Shown: positions 39,769 to 54,400 of the stretch, in pieces
How the letters are laid out: every line of letters begins with the position of its first letter
How positions within the stretch are numbered: the first letter of the stretch is position 1
Assembly (NCBI RefSeq): GCF_963576545.1
Contig: NC_083656.1
Span: forward strand, 6,626,811 to 6,690,810
DNA length: 64,000 nt
From: Limanda limanda
Taxonomy: Eukaryota; Chordata; Actinopteri; Pleuronectiformes; Pleuronectidae
Direction: 5' to 3'
Made by a program: the position numbers and the translations under genes
Notes under the pieces: model-generated
What the model was told of the DNA's origin: nothing
What the model saw: the letters and a program-made list of their open reading frames with translations, nothing else
Databases searched by the model: none

Positions 39769-42749
39769 CGTCTCTCTCTCTCTTTCTCACTCTCTCTCTC
39801 TGACATGAGGGATGAGTCAGTCTCAAAGTTCAGCAACCAATCACAATGCATTTTTTTGAAATGTGCACCCAATTAACAGGCATAGATGTTTCCCTTTGAC
39901 ATTCACAACACAGCAGCCCTGTCTCTGCTATGTCATCTGTTGTTTTTTAGACTGAAAAATGCTCTTTAAAAGTTTGTAAATATATATAAAACCACATCAG
40001 TTCCCCGGTAGATCATCAAAATTCACGGAAAGTTTTTACCATCCTCAGCAGGCAGGTAGAACTCGGCACAGGTAGTTTCCACTTCAGCTGTGCCTGTTCT
40101 CGCATCAGCTTTAACCCTAAGCCTAACCCCATGTAGGCAGAACTCGATATAACACCGGCCATATGATTACCTGCCCCTCAGGGTGGGCATTAAAGCATGT
40201 AAACCACACAACCGGTCACTACAGTCCTAGACACACACGTTGATGAAAGTCAAAAGAGATTATCTAAGCACAGCTAAAGAGACTGAAGTGACCTGCTGAG
40301 TGTGCAAGTCACTTTTCCCCTCAGAAGATTACTTCTAAACTGCCATGCTTTAAACAATGCACAGTATAATTTAGAGCTAAACTCTTGATCAAACTCTATA
40401 ACATAAATTCTTAAAGTCCAAAGTCGGCCACTGTTTTTCACAAGTTGAGATATTCAAAATCTTTTTGAAATCATGCTTGCAAACATTTGCCCTGCTGTGT
40501 AATCTTGAATAGTTGTGAGCAACACTTGGTTTTAATGAGTCTGGATCTCGGGACTGGAACAGTTTTCCCACCCATGTCATTAATCAGTGTTTATCCAATC
40601 AACGGGGGCCTTCACCCTCACATAAAAGCCTTTTTCTAATGTTCATTTATGGGGGATTATTTCATCCAAACTCATCCAAACGATGACTCATGGTCTGGTA
40701 TGGGATTGGCTCCAACTTCACAACCAGTGCACGAAGGTAAAGCTCACCAGTGAGGTGGAAAGCATGCAGAGTGGTTACAGCTAATAACCTGCCCACCTCA
40801 TATACAATTACACAAATATTTTTAAAGCTTACTCTGATGCTGCACAAGCAGTGGACAGAGGAAAGAAAGCAACAGAATAAATGACACTGTATATGCACAA
40901 ATATAAAATGGGGGCTGAACTGCCACTGATCCTCCCAAGCCTCCAAAACACTCCGCTAAATACTTCACACTCGGCTTCAGCGCTAGATCTTTGGCATTCC
41001 AGCGGCACAATAAGCCGACAGGGAGGGCAGGAATCCCCCTTTTTCTTTTTGTTGTGTGGGGGTCACAGAAATAAAAGGAATGCCGTGTGAGCACAAAGGA
41101 GTGATGGTCACCCAACTGCAAAGAAACAGTCACGCAGCGAAAACGCAGATTGCAGGCAAATTTTATTTTAAGTCCCAACAGCTTTGGTGATGCCAGAAAA
41201 GCGATTGTGTTGTCAACAACGCGCCAAGGACTTACAAGAAACGGCTTGAGAAACGAAACAAAATGGGTAAAATGGGAAAAAAAGAAAGCAGGAGGGAAGA
41301 ATATTAGAAAACCAAGGATGTAATGGTCCACACATACTTGGTATTCTTATTAGCTTAACTAAAAACCACTGGATAAGCTTGTGGGAAAAATACTGACTTT
41401 CATATATTAACCACGGACAATATAACCTAGAGCAGAAAAATACCATTATAATACAGCCACGGTGAGCTGCCATGAAGAGAAGCAGAAATATGTCACGTGC
41501 AAACAACAATCAACAATAAATGAGAAGTTTTTTGGAAACTTATACATCATTCTTTAGTAAACATCCATACCACACAGTGCACGTTAAAGCCTTGTTAAGA
41601 GCCTTGCACACGCTCAACAGGAACGTGAACCAGATTTCATAAATGAAGGAACTGCATCAGAAATCAGAGAAGCCACCTCTGAGATCCAGAAAGTGAGAAT
41701 CATGCACAGGGGGATGTCAGAGAAGAAAAGACGCATCATATGACAGACTTCCTCAAACGGGTGGCAGCTGAAGAGACTCAAATATATTCACACGCACAGC
41801 GAAGACCTCTCCCATTGTGTGACGGAGCAATATCCATTTTTAATTATTATCAATCAAGAACCATCAAGCATCAACAGCAAATATTAGAAAATCAAATTCA
41901 GTAAATTCAATGACAGATTCAAAGAGTTTAAATTGTGAAGCCCAAGCAGCCCCAGAGAATCACAGCTCAAGTGTTAAATAACTGAGAGAACTGCTTTCCA
42001 TCTGCTGACCTTTACATTTCAATAAAGAAAACTTCACTAAATGGAATCTACGCTCTATCCATCCCAACACAATGGCACCCCTCTTTCTGTGGAGGGTTTA
42101 CGAGATGCATTACCAATAATTTGAAGGCTATATTATCATTATTATTATTCGTATTATTCTGGGATGGACCCAAAATGAGTCTCTTGCCAGTTTCTGGTGG
42201 GTCCCCACACAACGAGTGCTTGTTATGTTTCTATTAGTCATGGGCGCCGAATGGGGCCAAACTGGCAACGTCTCTGAGATTAAAACATCGGAGCGGCCTC
42301 ATTTTGTCCTCCTGGGCCACAGGTTCTCCTAGAGAGTTGTATCTGAGTCATGTGAGGAGCTTAGATCCCATGGAAATCTCTCACACTTTGATGTGTCAGG
42401 ACTGATCCGAGCCTGTGGACTGAAACCTCTTTGATTCATGAAGTTTTAAGTAGGGAGGAAAACTATCTACCTTTCCATACCCAGCTTTCATCACCACGGA
42501 GATGATACTGACAGCAGCAGCATCGACGGGAGGTTTACAGACGCAGAATGAAGAGGGAAATGAAAATAGAAACATCAACCTGGAGTCGTCTGCAGGTTTA
42601 CGTTTCATTCCAAACACTGAGTCCGTCTGTCAGCTCACACTTGGAGCTGCGCTGCAAACACAACAGGGCTTTCATGCAAGGGACCTGGAGAACATATGGC
42701 TTTGATTAGAGGGCAAGACAGAGCGAGAGAGCCGAGGTGGAAACTGCAC

Positions 42750-43309
<560 letters not shown>

Positions 43310-45431
43310 TGTGTGTCTGTGCGTGCACGTTGTAGGTTTAACAAGAGTTGCACACGTCACGTTAATATCACACTTCTCATGAGCTGCAGAACCTTTGCTG
43401 TGACCCTGCAGCCGTCAGTAACAGGTTTTTCATATAACAAAACTTCACTGGTGTTAGAATACTTAATAATTGAAGAGATCTGCGTAGTCTGTAGGTTTGG
43501 TTAATCCTCCACTTTTGTCGCCTTCCCAGAGCTGATCAAATTGTTTGGGATAGACTAAACATTAAGTCAGACTATGACAATCACACAACATGTGCCAACG
43601 CCCAACGACGATCAAGTTTCCAATAAACAGACACTTAATCAATCAGTCCCCAGATGTTGCTTAGTCGTCACCAGGTCTAAATAAATGAATAACAGAGGCT
43701 GCTCCGCCCTCGGAATCTCTGTTGAGTGAGGTATGAATTATTTCTCTGAATGATTATAAACTACACAGAATAGACAAACTTTCTTTCCTTTACCTAAATG
43801 AGATCAGGCTCACACATGTTGTATAAAACACTGTGCGCAAGAGAGCATGGCGTGAATGAGAAGTCGCAATTTTGAAAATAAAAAGGGGGGAAATACATGA
43901 AGTTCAGCATCTGTAATATTCAAAATTATTGAATATACTTCTACTTTTGCGAGCTCATCAATTCAGTGAAGACCCAGCAGCACCGAAAAGTCAAGATCTT
44001 AAACGTCTTAGAACAAGTTAAGAATCAAATAAAGCCCTTAACTAAATAACGCCGGCAAATGATTCTCAATATCAAAGATGTGAGAAAAAACAGTATTAGC
44101 ATTAATGACGGAAAGTGTCTAAAAACCAAGACTCGTGTGTTATGAAGCGTTGTTTTTACAAGTGGGTCTCTGCTTTGAGCCAAAGTGTAATAATGCATGG
44201 ATGTGCACAATGCAGGATTTCAATTATCCAGCAAATCAGCTTAGGTTGCATTGAGAAACTCTTAAAGGTGCAGTTCAACCTTTTCAAATGCACTGTTTGG
44301 TGCCGAAACACAGACAACGCCATTCCAGCCAATCAGCAACGATGGGTGGAGGTGTTTGTAGACGGGACGGGAGATCTTTTTTAAAGTGGATCTGGCACAT
44401 TGCTAATTTAAGGATTACAAGGGGAATGAGAAGCAGGAAGTGAGTAAACAGGTACCGGTGTCACATTTGTTTGTCTGATAGTGTCTCATTTGTTGCCAAG
44501 AGACGCTCAGCTTCTATTTACCGAGATAAGCCTCTTTTTATGACGTTGTTAATTCAAAACAGGGTCCGATAACACTGGCTTCCTTGTCGTTTCAGCTACA
44601 GGTGTATTTGCCGAGTTTTTTCGAGTTCGAAATATCAACAGTGTTTTTCAACCAAATTTCCCTGACTCCGCCTTCAACGTAAACACAACTTTTGTTTGTG
44701 TAAAGGAAAGACCACGAGAGGCACCTTTTGTCCCCACGCACAGGTAATCAGCGAGTGCAGCGGTGAATTGATAAGCATGGGAGAAAATATAAATTTGCGT
44801 TAGGGTCAAAGGTCCATTACGCCAGCGATGTAAACTCTACCAAAGCCAGACAGCAGATACACCTGTGACGTTAGTGATGCAAAGCTTGAACATATGGGAA
44901 GGACGTGATGGAAAGAGGATCCAATTTTCTATCTCGAGACATCACTGCACCTCCGCTCCAACTTCTTTCTAGATGTTGTATCACACATGACTGGAAGCCT
45001 TCACAAAATCGAGATCCAGATCCAGTCTATAAAACTACAGTAAACCTGAGAATGAGGATAATATTTTCTGTATTTTCTCCTTGTGGCCTGAATCTGGTCC
45101 TGTATTCCCATTGGACGAACTGTCAAATGGACTATTTTCCTCATAGGTCCCCCATGTGTCCCCTGTTAGACCGATCCCGATCTGTATGTGATTAATCTCA
45201 GGCCGTGTTTTTTCCCCTCATTCCCATTTGCAACCGATTACTTTAAAGTAACGTCACACAGAAGAGAGAAATAGTTATGGGTCACTTCCCCCCTGAGGAT
45301 GCCTTCTATAGGCTGCTGTGTAAACAAGGGCCTGTCAAAGTAAAAGACCTTTAGAGCTAATGAGAGTGCTCGCAGCTTTAAAGACATTCCACTGAACTTA
45401 GTTGTAACTAAATACACAGAAACAACTTTGA

Positions 45432-45830
45432 CAACAACACACACTTCATCCTCAGATATGCACCTCAAAGCAAACAGACACACAGTGGCAGGTATAGGTC
45501 AACTTTTCACAATAAGAGCTCCGACAAAATTGTCAAAAGAGAAAGAAAAGTAAAGTTTTGCTAAAAGTTGCAAAATAAACGATTTGATTTTACTGTCCCA
45601 GGTAAAGTTAACAACAATGTTTACTGAACTTAATTAAAGCTGAATCAACACAAACAATTACAATAACACACTCTTCATACTCAGATGTGAACCTCAAAGC
45701 AAACAGACACACAGGGGCAGGTATAGGTAAGCTTTTCACAATAAGAGGTCAAAAAGTAAAGTTTTGCTGATCGTTACAAATAAATGAATTGAATTTACTG
45801 TCCCGGGTAAAGTTAACACCCATATTTCAT
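45432..45830. repeat. Local tandem duplication, period about 229 bp
   Basis: The phrase CCTCAAAGCAAACAGACACA occurs at 45463 and 45692. Flanking phrases CAGGTATAGGT, TTTTCACAATAAGAG and AAAGTAAAGTTTTGCT also repeat in the same order, with small indels. The function is unknown. Confidence 0.8.
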
Positions 45831-46037
45831 CTACACTCAATTCTATTATCATACAAACCTAGATTAATGCACAAACACCGATTTTTCATCTTCGATTTAC
45901 CAGATACAGACTGGGAACCACTGACACTCAGCGACTCCACAAACAAACTCAGCCCGGATTCGTGCACCGTCCCCCGGGTGGAGAAGGTGTGTGCGAGGCG
46001 TCAGTCTGGAGCAAGTGATGGAACAGAACCGACTCAC

Positions 46038-46136
46038 CGAAAGTTAAGTAAAGTCCAGTGAGCATCCGCCAGAACTCCGCTCAGTGTCCAGTTCACTTCA
46101 TAGTCCTGCAGCGACTGTGCACGGTGCACGCTCGCT
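46038..46136 (-). other. Candidate untranslated first exon and promoter of PLCE1
   Basis: Just downstream (minus sense) of a (GA)n block at 46137-46240 lies a GC-richer segment. It ends in a consensus donor, TTTCG/gtgagtc, at 46038. It contains a very short upstream ORF (ATG AAG TGA) and a second ATG. A likely acceptor exists at 35256-35262, right before the PLCE1 start codon. The arrangement fits a 5'UTR exon about 11 kb upstream, but no transcript evidence is available to me. Confidence 0.35.
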
Positions 46137-46146
46137 CTCTCTCTCT

Positions 46147-46211
<65 letters not shown>

Positions 46212-46240
46212 CCTCTCTCTCTTTCTCTCTCTCTCACTCA
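46137..46240. repeat. (CT)n microsatellite
   Basis: A CT run with CC and CG interruptions, followed by a short CA run. It abuts the candidate PLCE1 untranslated exon. Confidence 0.93.
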
Positions 46241-49200
46241 CACACACACACACTTTCTCGTATTGTGGTGGGAAAACTCGCTCTCTTCCCTGATGATGCC
46301 TTCAGGTGCTCCTCGGAAAAAATGAGCTCCAGCAGTTTGGATACTTTTCATTGGGCCTCCATGTTTTTTGTATTTTTTTTATGTATTATTATCCATTTGC
46401 ATTTGTTTGTTTGTTAGTCTGCAGCATTGCTGGAAAACTGCTGCACGGATGACAACGAAGGGCGTGAGAATAATTCATGAAACAAACCAGGCGTGATTAG
46501 AGGAATAATATTTATTTATTAGTGTGTGCAAGTTATTGAGAATTAAAATTAAAATCTGGATCTTCTGAATGTAAATGTGGTTTGTTGGGCCTTGTTTGTT
46601 TGTTAGTGACCAGGATTACATGAAAAATACTGAATCGCTAAAATTTGGAATTTATCATAGACTGTATATAAAGATGGAATAAAAATGTTGTCAAAGAGTG
46701 TTTCCTGTGCGTTTGGTTATAATTAATAATTTGATATTGTAAAAAAAGTACAAAATAAGTCACTTGTCAGCATGATATTTTTTTGGATATCTGTGCTCTT
46801 CTTTTGTAATGGCGATTTATCCAACAGCACACTAAGGCAGCGTCTGCCTCTCTCAGTAGCCAAAGGAGCTGACGACGGGAGGACAATAACTGCAGACCAG
46901 TGTGGGTGTGTGTGTGAGTGTGTGTGTGTGTGTGTCACTACATTGGAATGTCTGGCAACTATTTCACACCATAGTCTGTCGTTAAGTTTACGCAGTCTCC
47001 CCTATACAATATTTGCTCTAGCCCAAAGTGATTTATTCTTTAGAGCAATGCAGCAGACTAATGAGTCAATATGCGTCCTCATCCAAAGCCTTTGGTGTAA
47101 CTTAAGGGACCCAATTATTTGGACCAATGGTCGCTGGGCCTTGGAATAACCTTTATCCAGATGTGTCTCACCTCAATCCAATCAGCCACGGCTTCTCTTT
47201 GGGACCCGGTTCAGTCCCAAACACAGAGAAACTATTATTCACTTGTTTATTCACGTGTGTCCAATGTGCAGCAGATACACAGAATACAAAGTACAATTAG
47301 AAAAAGTAGGTTGAGATTCCCCCACCACCACCACCACCACCAAAGCACACTGCAGAGGGAGATGCCCTTTTCCACTCCACAGCTTCTGACGGTATTCATT
47401 TCAACTTGGAAAAGTGAGGGATTATTTTCCCATTCACTCTCTCAGTCCACTGATGGGAAGTCTTATGCCATCCAGCAGGAATGTGCAACTCTTCCATTCC
47501 TCCGGCTCTCCTCCACCCAGGAGCGAGCAAACCTTTGGGAATCCCCAGCCCGCTGATAAAAGAGAGGGAGTGAGGCCTCTCTCCAGGATTATAGGGCTTT
47601 TTCAACTTCCTCTTACAAACCTATACACTGTGATGTCTTTGAGCTTTGTTACACCTCTGTCCAATCCTGCGTGGGGAATTTTTTCAACATCATGCATTTG
47701 AACTATTCCACATTATCTTATAGATATCAAAACACCCACGAGAAAGATAGCACGTAGATAAGAAGGAGACTTTGACTCTGATTTATGAAAAAAATGCTTC
47801 TGATACAGTTGTGTATTCAGCATGTGCACACACTGAGACGTAGAGTATGTGGGCACATTGATAATCAAAGTAGATAAGACACTGCACATAATGTTAACAC
47901 AACTGTTTTATAAACACACCTCCAGGTTAAGTTAGTTTTGAACACCACTCATTTCATTTAATTTCTGTCTATAGGTAATTGTTAAATGTTAAATTCTTTA
48001 ATTTCTCATTGATTCTTGCAAGTAAACTTATATATATATATTAAATGTGTCAAGTCACAGTGTCTTTTCTACAGTATCTTATACACAACCAGTACTATTT
48101 CAGGAGAAACTGCTGATGAGGTGAAGTTGCCGTGTCCTTATTTTTGTGGATCCTGCCCTCTGCTGTGAGACAAGGTTCATTACACATGAGAGGAACCATG
48201 ACACTTGTACAGCTGTAACAGTGACTAAGGACCTCTGACGTAATCAGAATAAATATGAGAATAACAGCACTGATGATAGCAGAGGTATCAAAACTACTGA
48301 TGATACCTGTAAAACATCAAAATCAATTATTTGGGTATTTTATTTGAATATGATGACACTTATTCGCTTGTAAATATGATATGTGAATCTAAATCCTATA
48401 AATAATACATGAATATGTAGTGGTTGCTTTTTAAAGAAATGGATGGGGAATTATGAAACATAGAGGGGAAAAAGTATAACTAAAACTGTAGATGGCAGCT
48501 TTAAAACCCAGTCTAATTTTTCTGCACAGGACATCTTTAGCCCTGAGGTATTGTTTCCTGCAACAAAGAGCTGCTCTGTTCTCGTTCAGCCTTTTCTTCA
48601 CACTTCACTTAGCTCAGTGCTCAGCTGAGGAATTACACCGCAGCCCTGCCTGGACCCGGAGGAAGGTTTCTAACACCATCTGTGTACAGTTAGCCTGCCA
48701 TGCAAAGTTGCCAGCGTGTGTTTTGCAAGATATGGGTGACGCTGTTGCACAATGCAGAACGGCCATTCTGCACGAAACACACAATGCCTCACAACAGTGT
48801 GTTCTTGAAAACTAAAAGGAAAATAAACAAAGGCCTGGTGGAAATCTGTGTAGCGCTCACAGGGACAAATAATCTGCACACACACACACACGCAAAAACA
48901 GGAACACAATGACTATGTCAGGTATTATTGTGAGCCCTCCTGTCAACAGCTGCCTGACTCAGTGGTTTGTAAAAAGGTAGCATGGTTTGAACCATTGTCA
49001 ACCATTAGCAAAGCTAGGGTAACGCAACATACACTTTGGGACAATGATGGAAAAATAGACAACGGATCAGTTCCACACGTGTCAGTCATGTCAGAAACAA
49101 GGGCTCACAGACAACAGGAGTTATAAATCCACTTGGAATTTATTCTTGAATCATAATAAACTAAATATTACCCATCACTCTGCAGAAATATATACATATA

Positions 49201-51035
49201 ATATGGTGATGTAATACAATACAGAAATAGTAAAATAAATACTATTAAACCATGTTTTAAAATCGTATACAGCTTCAGGTTTACCAAACCATTTGATGGT
49301 AATTCAACATTGTGCTTAAAGCTACAACTAAAATTCAATGTGTAGTGTCCAGAACGTCCCACTGTTTTACCAACAGTGACCAATAAATGTCAAAGTGCCT
49401 TAAAATAAAATCATCCACACGAAAATATGGCACTAGAACCTCAAGTGGGTTTACTATATTTCACACGTTGACTTTAAATTCAATTATTTCCCAGGGCTTC
49501 TGATGCAATGACCCGAAATTAATAATTCTGCTGCAGTAAACTCGGCTGATTAAAATGAATGGGTAGGAGCAGAAGTTAATAAGCTGATACATTTTTATTT
49601 ATAAAAAAAAGGACTGGTACTATTAGAAACAAACTATTATTTAAGTGCTTATTTAACTACTTCTTGCATAATATCTGTGAGCAGTTGAGATGAAGATAAA
49701 CCGCAGCAAGTTACATGGAAGTAGAGATTAAATCAAGTGTCGAGTCATTGTAAAATCTATTGTGAAATCTATCTACAGTATGTTTTCTAAAGAGAAAACA
49801 TACTGTATTCTTATACTTGGGGATATAACGGCCACATCTCATTTGCCTTATTTTTAAAATGCCGTTTTGATAAAGTCATATAAGAATTAAAAAATCATTT
49901 ATGAGCTGAAATGTTCAATATTTAATATATTTAATATTCATTAGCTGAATAACACCTGAGAACTGTCCAGTGCAGGCTGCTGGTTACTGAGCAGCTAAAG
50001 GAGGCTGGAGGTTAAAGGTCCCTACTTAAGGCACTTCAAAGATATTGTGTAGAAATTATTAACTGTGGACTGGGTCTTAATAAATATGTTCCCCAAATTA
50101 CTTCTTAATATATTAGAAAAGTAACAGAAGAGAATCAAACATCAGTATATATCATAATGGAATACCTTCTTCATCGATACGCTCATTTGCAGAGGATTTA
50201 TCGGTATAATTCCAATGTGTGCATTGTAGACAACTCAGAAGAGAGAAAATCCTCCAGCATGACTGTGTATTCAAGTAAAAAACAATATTGGGATTATATT
50301 TCCAGCTTTTCTCTTTTCTTGACTCAAATATTCTAAATGTCTTTATCCCAAATGCATCTTTAAACTAAAAATATGTCGTTAAAATCTTCTTTATGCTGCT
50401 TATTTGGATTTTTCCTTCTCGTATTTTTGTGGATTACATAGTAGATATTAATAGTGCCTAGAACATAGCGCAAGGAAATAAATTGACTGGTATACATGAT
50501 ATTTATGTGGCACAGTGAGAATGGTCCCAAGGCAGTAAACATCTCTCTTTGGCTTCTTTGTTCAGGTTAAAGCAAAAGGAAAATGGGACTCAGGAAATCC
50601 TTCCTCAAACTTTTTCACGATGGTGAAATTAAACTTTCACCTCATTTATGCTGCACATGTTTTATAAAAGTTAGCTACACAGGCTCCAGTGAGCAGGACA
50701 CAGTCCCAGACTGTGAGGTGGATATACAGTTATTTTCCAGTAAGATGTACTTGTTTACACAAAAATATATGTATAACAATAAATTGCACAAGTTGACCCT
50801 CAGGAATCAACATGTAGAGATGTACAGAATGGTAAAAATTGAATTTAAAGCTCTCACAAGCTCGTAACTGTCTCGTCAGCATTTCTGCTTTTAACTCCTT
50901 CAAACAGCTTCGTCCTCCTCGGATTTGCATGTAAATATAAAGTAAAACACTGAATAAATCAAGAACGTACTGTATGAGATGGAAAAACAAAAGAATAAAT
51001 AGTAATACTAGATGATTCCATGTCGCTCCTCTAGC

Positions 51036-51448
51036 TCAGCTCTTGCGAGAGTTGCTGTACCACTTCTTGACAGCGATTCCACTCGTGCTCGCCACCACGC
51101 ACAGCGCCCCTCCGAGGCTCCACAGGGTCGGTGCGCGGTTAAAGAAAATGAACTGGAAGATGAACGCCAGCACCACGTCCAAGGTCCTCATCAGGGCCAC
51201 GGGTGCGGCCTTCTCGATCTGCAGGGCCTTCGTCAGGAAGGTCTGACCAGCAATGCCCAGGACAGCTATCAGCATCAGGATCCAGCGATCGCGGCCACAG
51301 TACGGGTACTTCCATTCCCCGAGGACGGTTACAGTGATGAGGCACTCGATGAGACCGATGACAGCATAGTACCAAACAGAGAGGTAGTAGTGGACGCTCT
51401 TCCCCATTTTGCGAAGAATAACAAATGTAAAAGCAGCCCCGATCGCTC
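51036..51448 (-). CDS. slc35g1: SLC35G1 exon 5 and stop codon
   Basis: Acceptor tgtctctag/GAGCGA opens a 413-nt terminal exon that ends with TGA at 51036. It encodes the second EamA repeat: AIGAAFTFVILRKMGKSVHY, further helices, GEWKYPYCGRDRW, LTKALQIEKAAPVALMRTLD, and a tail KKWYSNSRKS. The 3'UTR continues to lower coordinates; no single poly(A) signal stands out. Confidence 0.95.
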
Positions 51449-54400
51449 CTAGAGACACATTAAAAAGATATTAGAGACTGAAAACACCAACAAAGAAAAT
51501 GTACAAATTATTAATAAAAATAATTAAGGAATTTATCATGGATTTATTCAAAAGAAACAATAAAAATTGGAGTGGCACATCTTGGAGTGGGCTCTTCTTG
51601 CTAAACTTATGACCATTTATTTACAGGAATGCGGCTGACAGCTATAGCCTCATGAAATCCTCTGTGAATCCCTCCTGGACTACACCTGTATTTTCAGGAA
51701 GTATTTCCTCATCTGATATTTCCCCTCATCCTTATCTACAGGCAAACGGGCACTCCCATAACCTCTGCCTCCAGTCGATGGTAAAGCACCACTTCGACAA
51801 AGTTCATGGAGGTCAATGCATTTATGGGCCAGTTTTTGCTGGAGGCTAAGTTTGATTTAGTTGCATCTGGTGGAAATTCTGAGAACCACACACCACTATG
51901 GCTCGGGCAGCAGCTAAGGAGAGCATTGTTGTAAATCAAGGCATGAAAACACCAAATGCAGATGTGACTGAGGAGGATTGTGAGATTTTGCTGACTAACC
52001 ACTACTGAGATTTCTACTGAAACTGAGCAGAGGGAACTTAGCTATAAAACAAAGCTCATCATTTACTTTGGGAGAAACTCTTACTGACTTTGATCAATGC
52101 CATCCATAAAAAGAAGCAGTGTTTTGCTGGTGGGAAGCCAGTGAAGGATTCTGACTTCACTACACTATCGATTCCGGCGAGTTGAAAAATTCAAGCAGCT
52201 AATACAAACAGGTCTCTTGGCAGAAAGGTGGATGTCCCTTTTAGAGATTGTAAGATGTAACCCGCCCTGACCATGACTAACTTGAAAGACGATCTCCTCG
52301 GTAACCTGGATGTGCCAAGGAACACAGCGGTGGTGCTGTGGATTCCCCTGGTTGCCAAGGTGATCCTGACCTGCTACTGACCAGGAGTCGGTACAAAATT
52401 TCCTGACTCATTAATGATCTACTTAATCTTTGTCTACTTTCATTAAACTGAGTTATTTTGTATTACCTGCAAAGGCGGCAATAGTCCCCTTGACGTGGTT
52501 AACGTAGTCGCCTTCAATGCCACGCACTTGCTGGCCAAAGAGGAATGGTGGTCGGGCGATAAGGAGGACACCAGTGAGGGTGAAAACAGTGAAGACACAG
52601 TCCCAGATTGTACATTTCTCCTTTAGGAAGATCCAAGCCAGGAGCGAGGTAAAGACTGGATTACTGATGGGTCAAAGAACAGAGAAAAACCATGGGTTAG
52701 AGATGAGAGCATGTCTGGGTGCACTTCATAAGTCCCAACAGAAGGAAACAGTTGGGGAGAGACACAGGGAAACAATAAGAATGCTGAGGAATTAAACAAA
52801 AAGTGTACAATTCAGGAAGGAGAGAATATATTTCCTTCCTGCTCTCACCTGAACATGATGACAGTGGCGTCGGCCAGTGGCATCTGCTGAATGGCATAGA
52901 AGAGCAGGATCATGGCATTGGAGCCGATGAAACCCCGAAGCACCAGATATATACGTTTATCCCTGGGACCAAGGAAACCTGTCCTGGAGGAGCAGAGACA
53001 TGAGGATGCATGGATGGATGGATGGGAGGATGCATGGAATGACTGATACAGGGAATGATAAACAGAATTCTTGGGGAAAACGTGATGGATGGAGTAAAGT
53101 GAGCTGCAACGTGAGCTGAGTGATGACAAATGGTTGGATGGCTGGATAGAGACATGGACACATTTAGGTTCAGGTCGTGAGGAAACGACAGTGATGGATG
53201 GATTCATGGATGTGGCTGCAAAATCGGGGATGAGGGACACTTTTGTCGGTGAAGATAAAATAAAGAGGAATGTAGTGGAGGAATGGATGGAAGGATGAAT
53301 AAGGAGCTGAATGAATAGAGGTACTGGTTGTCGTCTTTGGGAATTCAGTGTAAGTTTAAATCTTTGGGTCACAATGTCATTTAAAATGGATATTTACTGA
53401 TAATCTGTGCAGTTGATTGTAGCTTTGACAGTGTTATTGTGTGAAGATGGCATGAGATGGGTGCTACTGTTAACTACTTTATTTAGAGACTAGAATTACT
53501 GCTGATCCTAACACACTGCATTCATGTTAACATACAGTAAGGTCACTGTGACTTTTGATCTTTGACCACTGAAATTTTATCAGTTAATATTTCTGGGCAG
53601 AATCTGAACAAATTCCCTAGAGGCAGACTGTGAGGTTGACTGCTGACCACCCAAATCAAATCAGTTAATCTGTGAGACTAGTGGGAAACTTTCCCATCGC
53701 CTACTTCCTGACAAACGTATTTCTGGTATTTGGACGACTTAAACTGGTCTCAGCAGTTTAAGTTGGCGGACAAGCCCAGATACTTACCTGCAAAGTGAAA
53801 GTAAAGCATGAAGACAACAGCAGAAATCCCCAGATATAAATTACAGGCAGTGACATGTGTTTCCTTGCTGAGTTAAAGCACTTTATCCTATCACAACACA
53901 CAGTGTAAATTGCTGGTTTATGTAAAGACTGTTTTGGGAGTGTTACTTTAGCACTAATTATGTCATTTGTGGAGTTAATGTTTAACAGTGTGACTGTAAC
54001 TCGTGAGTGTTTCAGTTTCTAAATCATGCTTACTTGTGGTAGATGAGTAAAGGCATTACAAAGAGCATCTGGAAGAAGCAGCGTATGGCACTGATTTCTA
54101 TGGCGTGGATTCCCTGGATGCTTTTCACCAGGAGAGCGATGGTGGAGAAGAAAACTGTTGACAGGAAAGCATAGAACAATCCCAGACTTTGACAGCCCTT
54201 TGGTTCCTCTGCACCTGTGTAAAAGAGAGAGAGGAAAGGTTTGTGAGGCTGGAGGAAAAGATATGGAAGAGGGGGAGGAAAGAGACACAGGGGCCCTGAA
54301 GAGGGGCATCACTGTTCCACACTTCACCTAAAAGAATATTGCTTGTTCCATTGTAACCGTGTTGGTACAGTAACTACAGGATGTCATCGAACTCCACGGG

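Noticed and set aside
40822..41331. Open frame of 169 codons on the minus strand, hydrophobic and not repeat-derived
   Set aside because: It contains no ATG, resembles no family I know, and has no convincing splice sites or conserved motif. AT-rich stretches of this size give such frames by chance.
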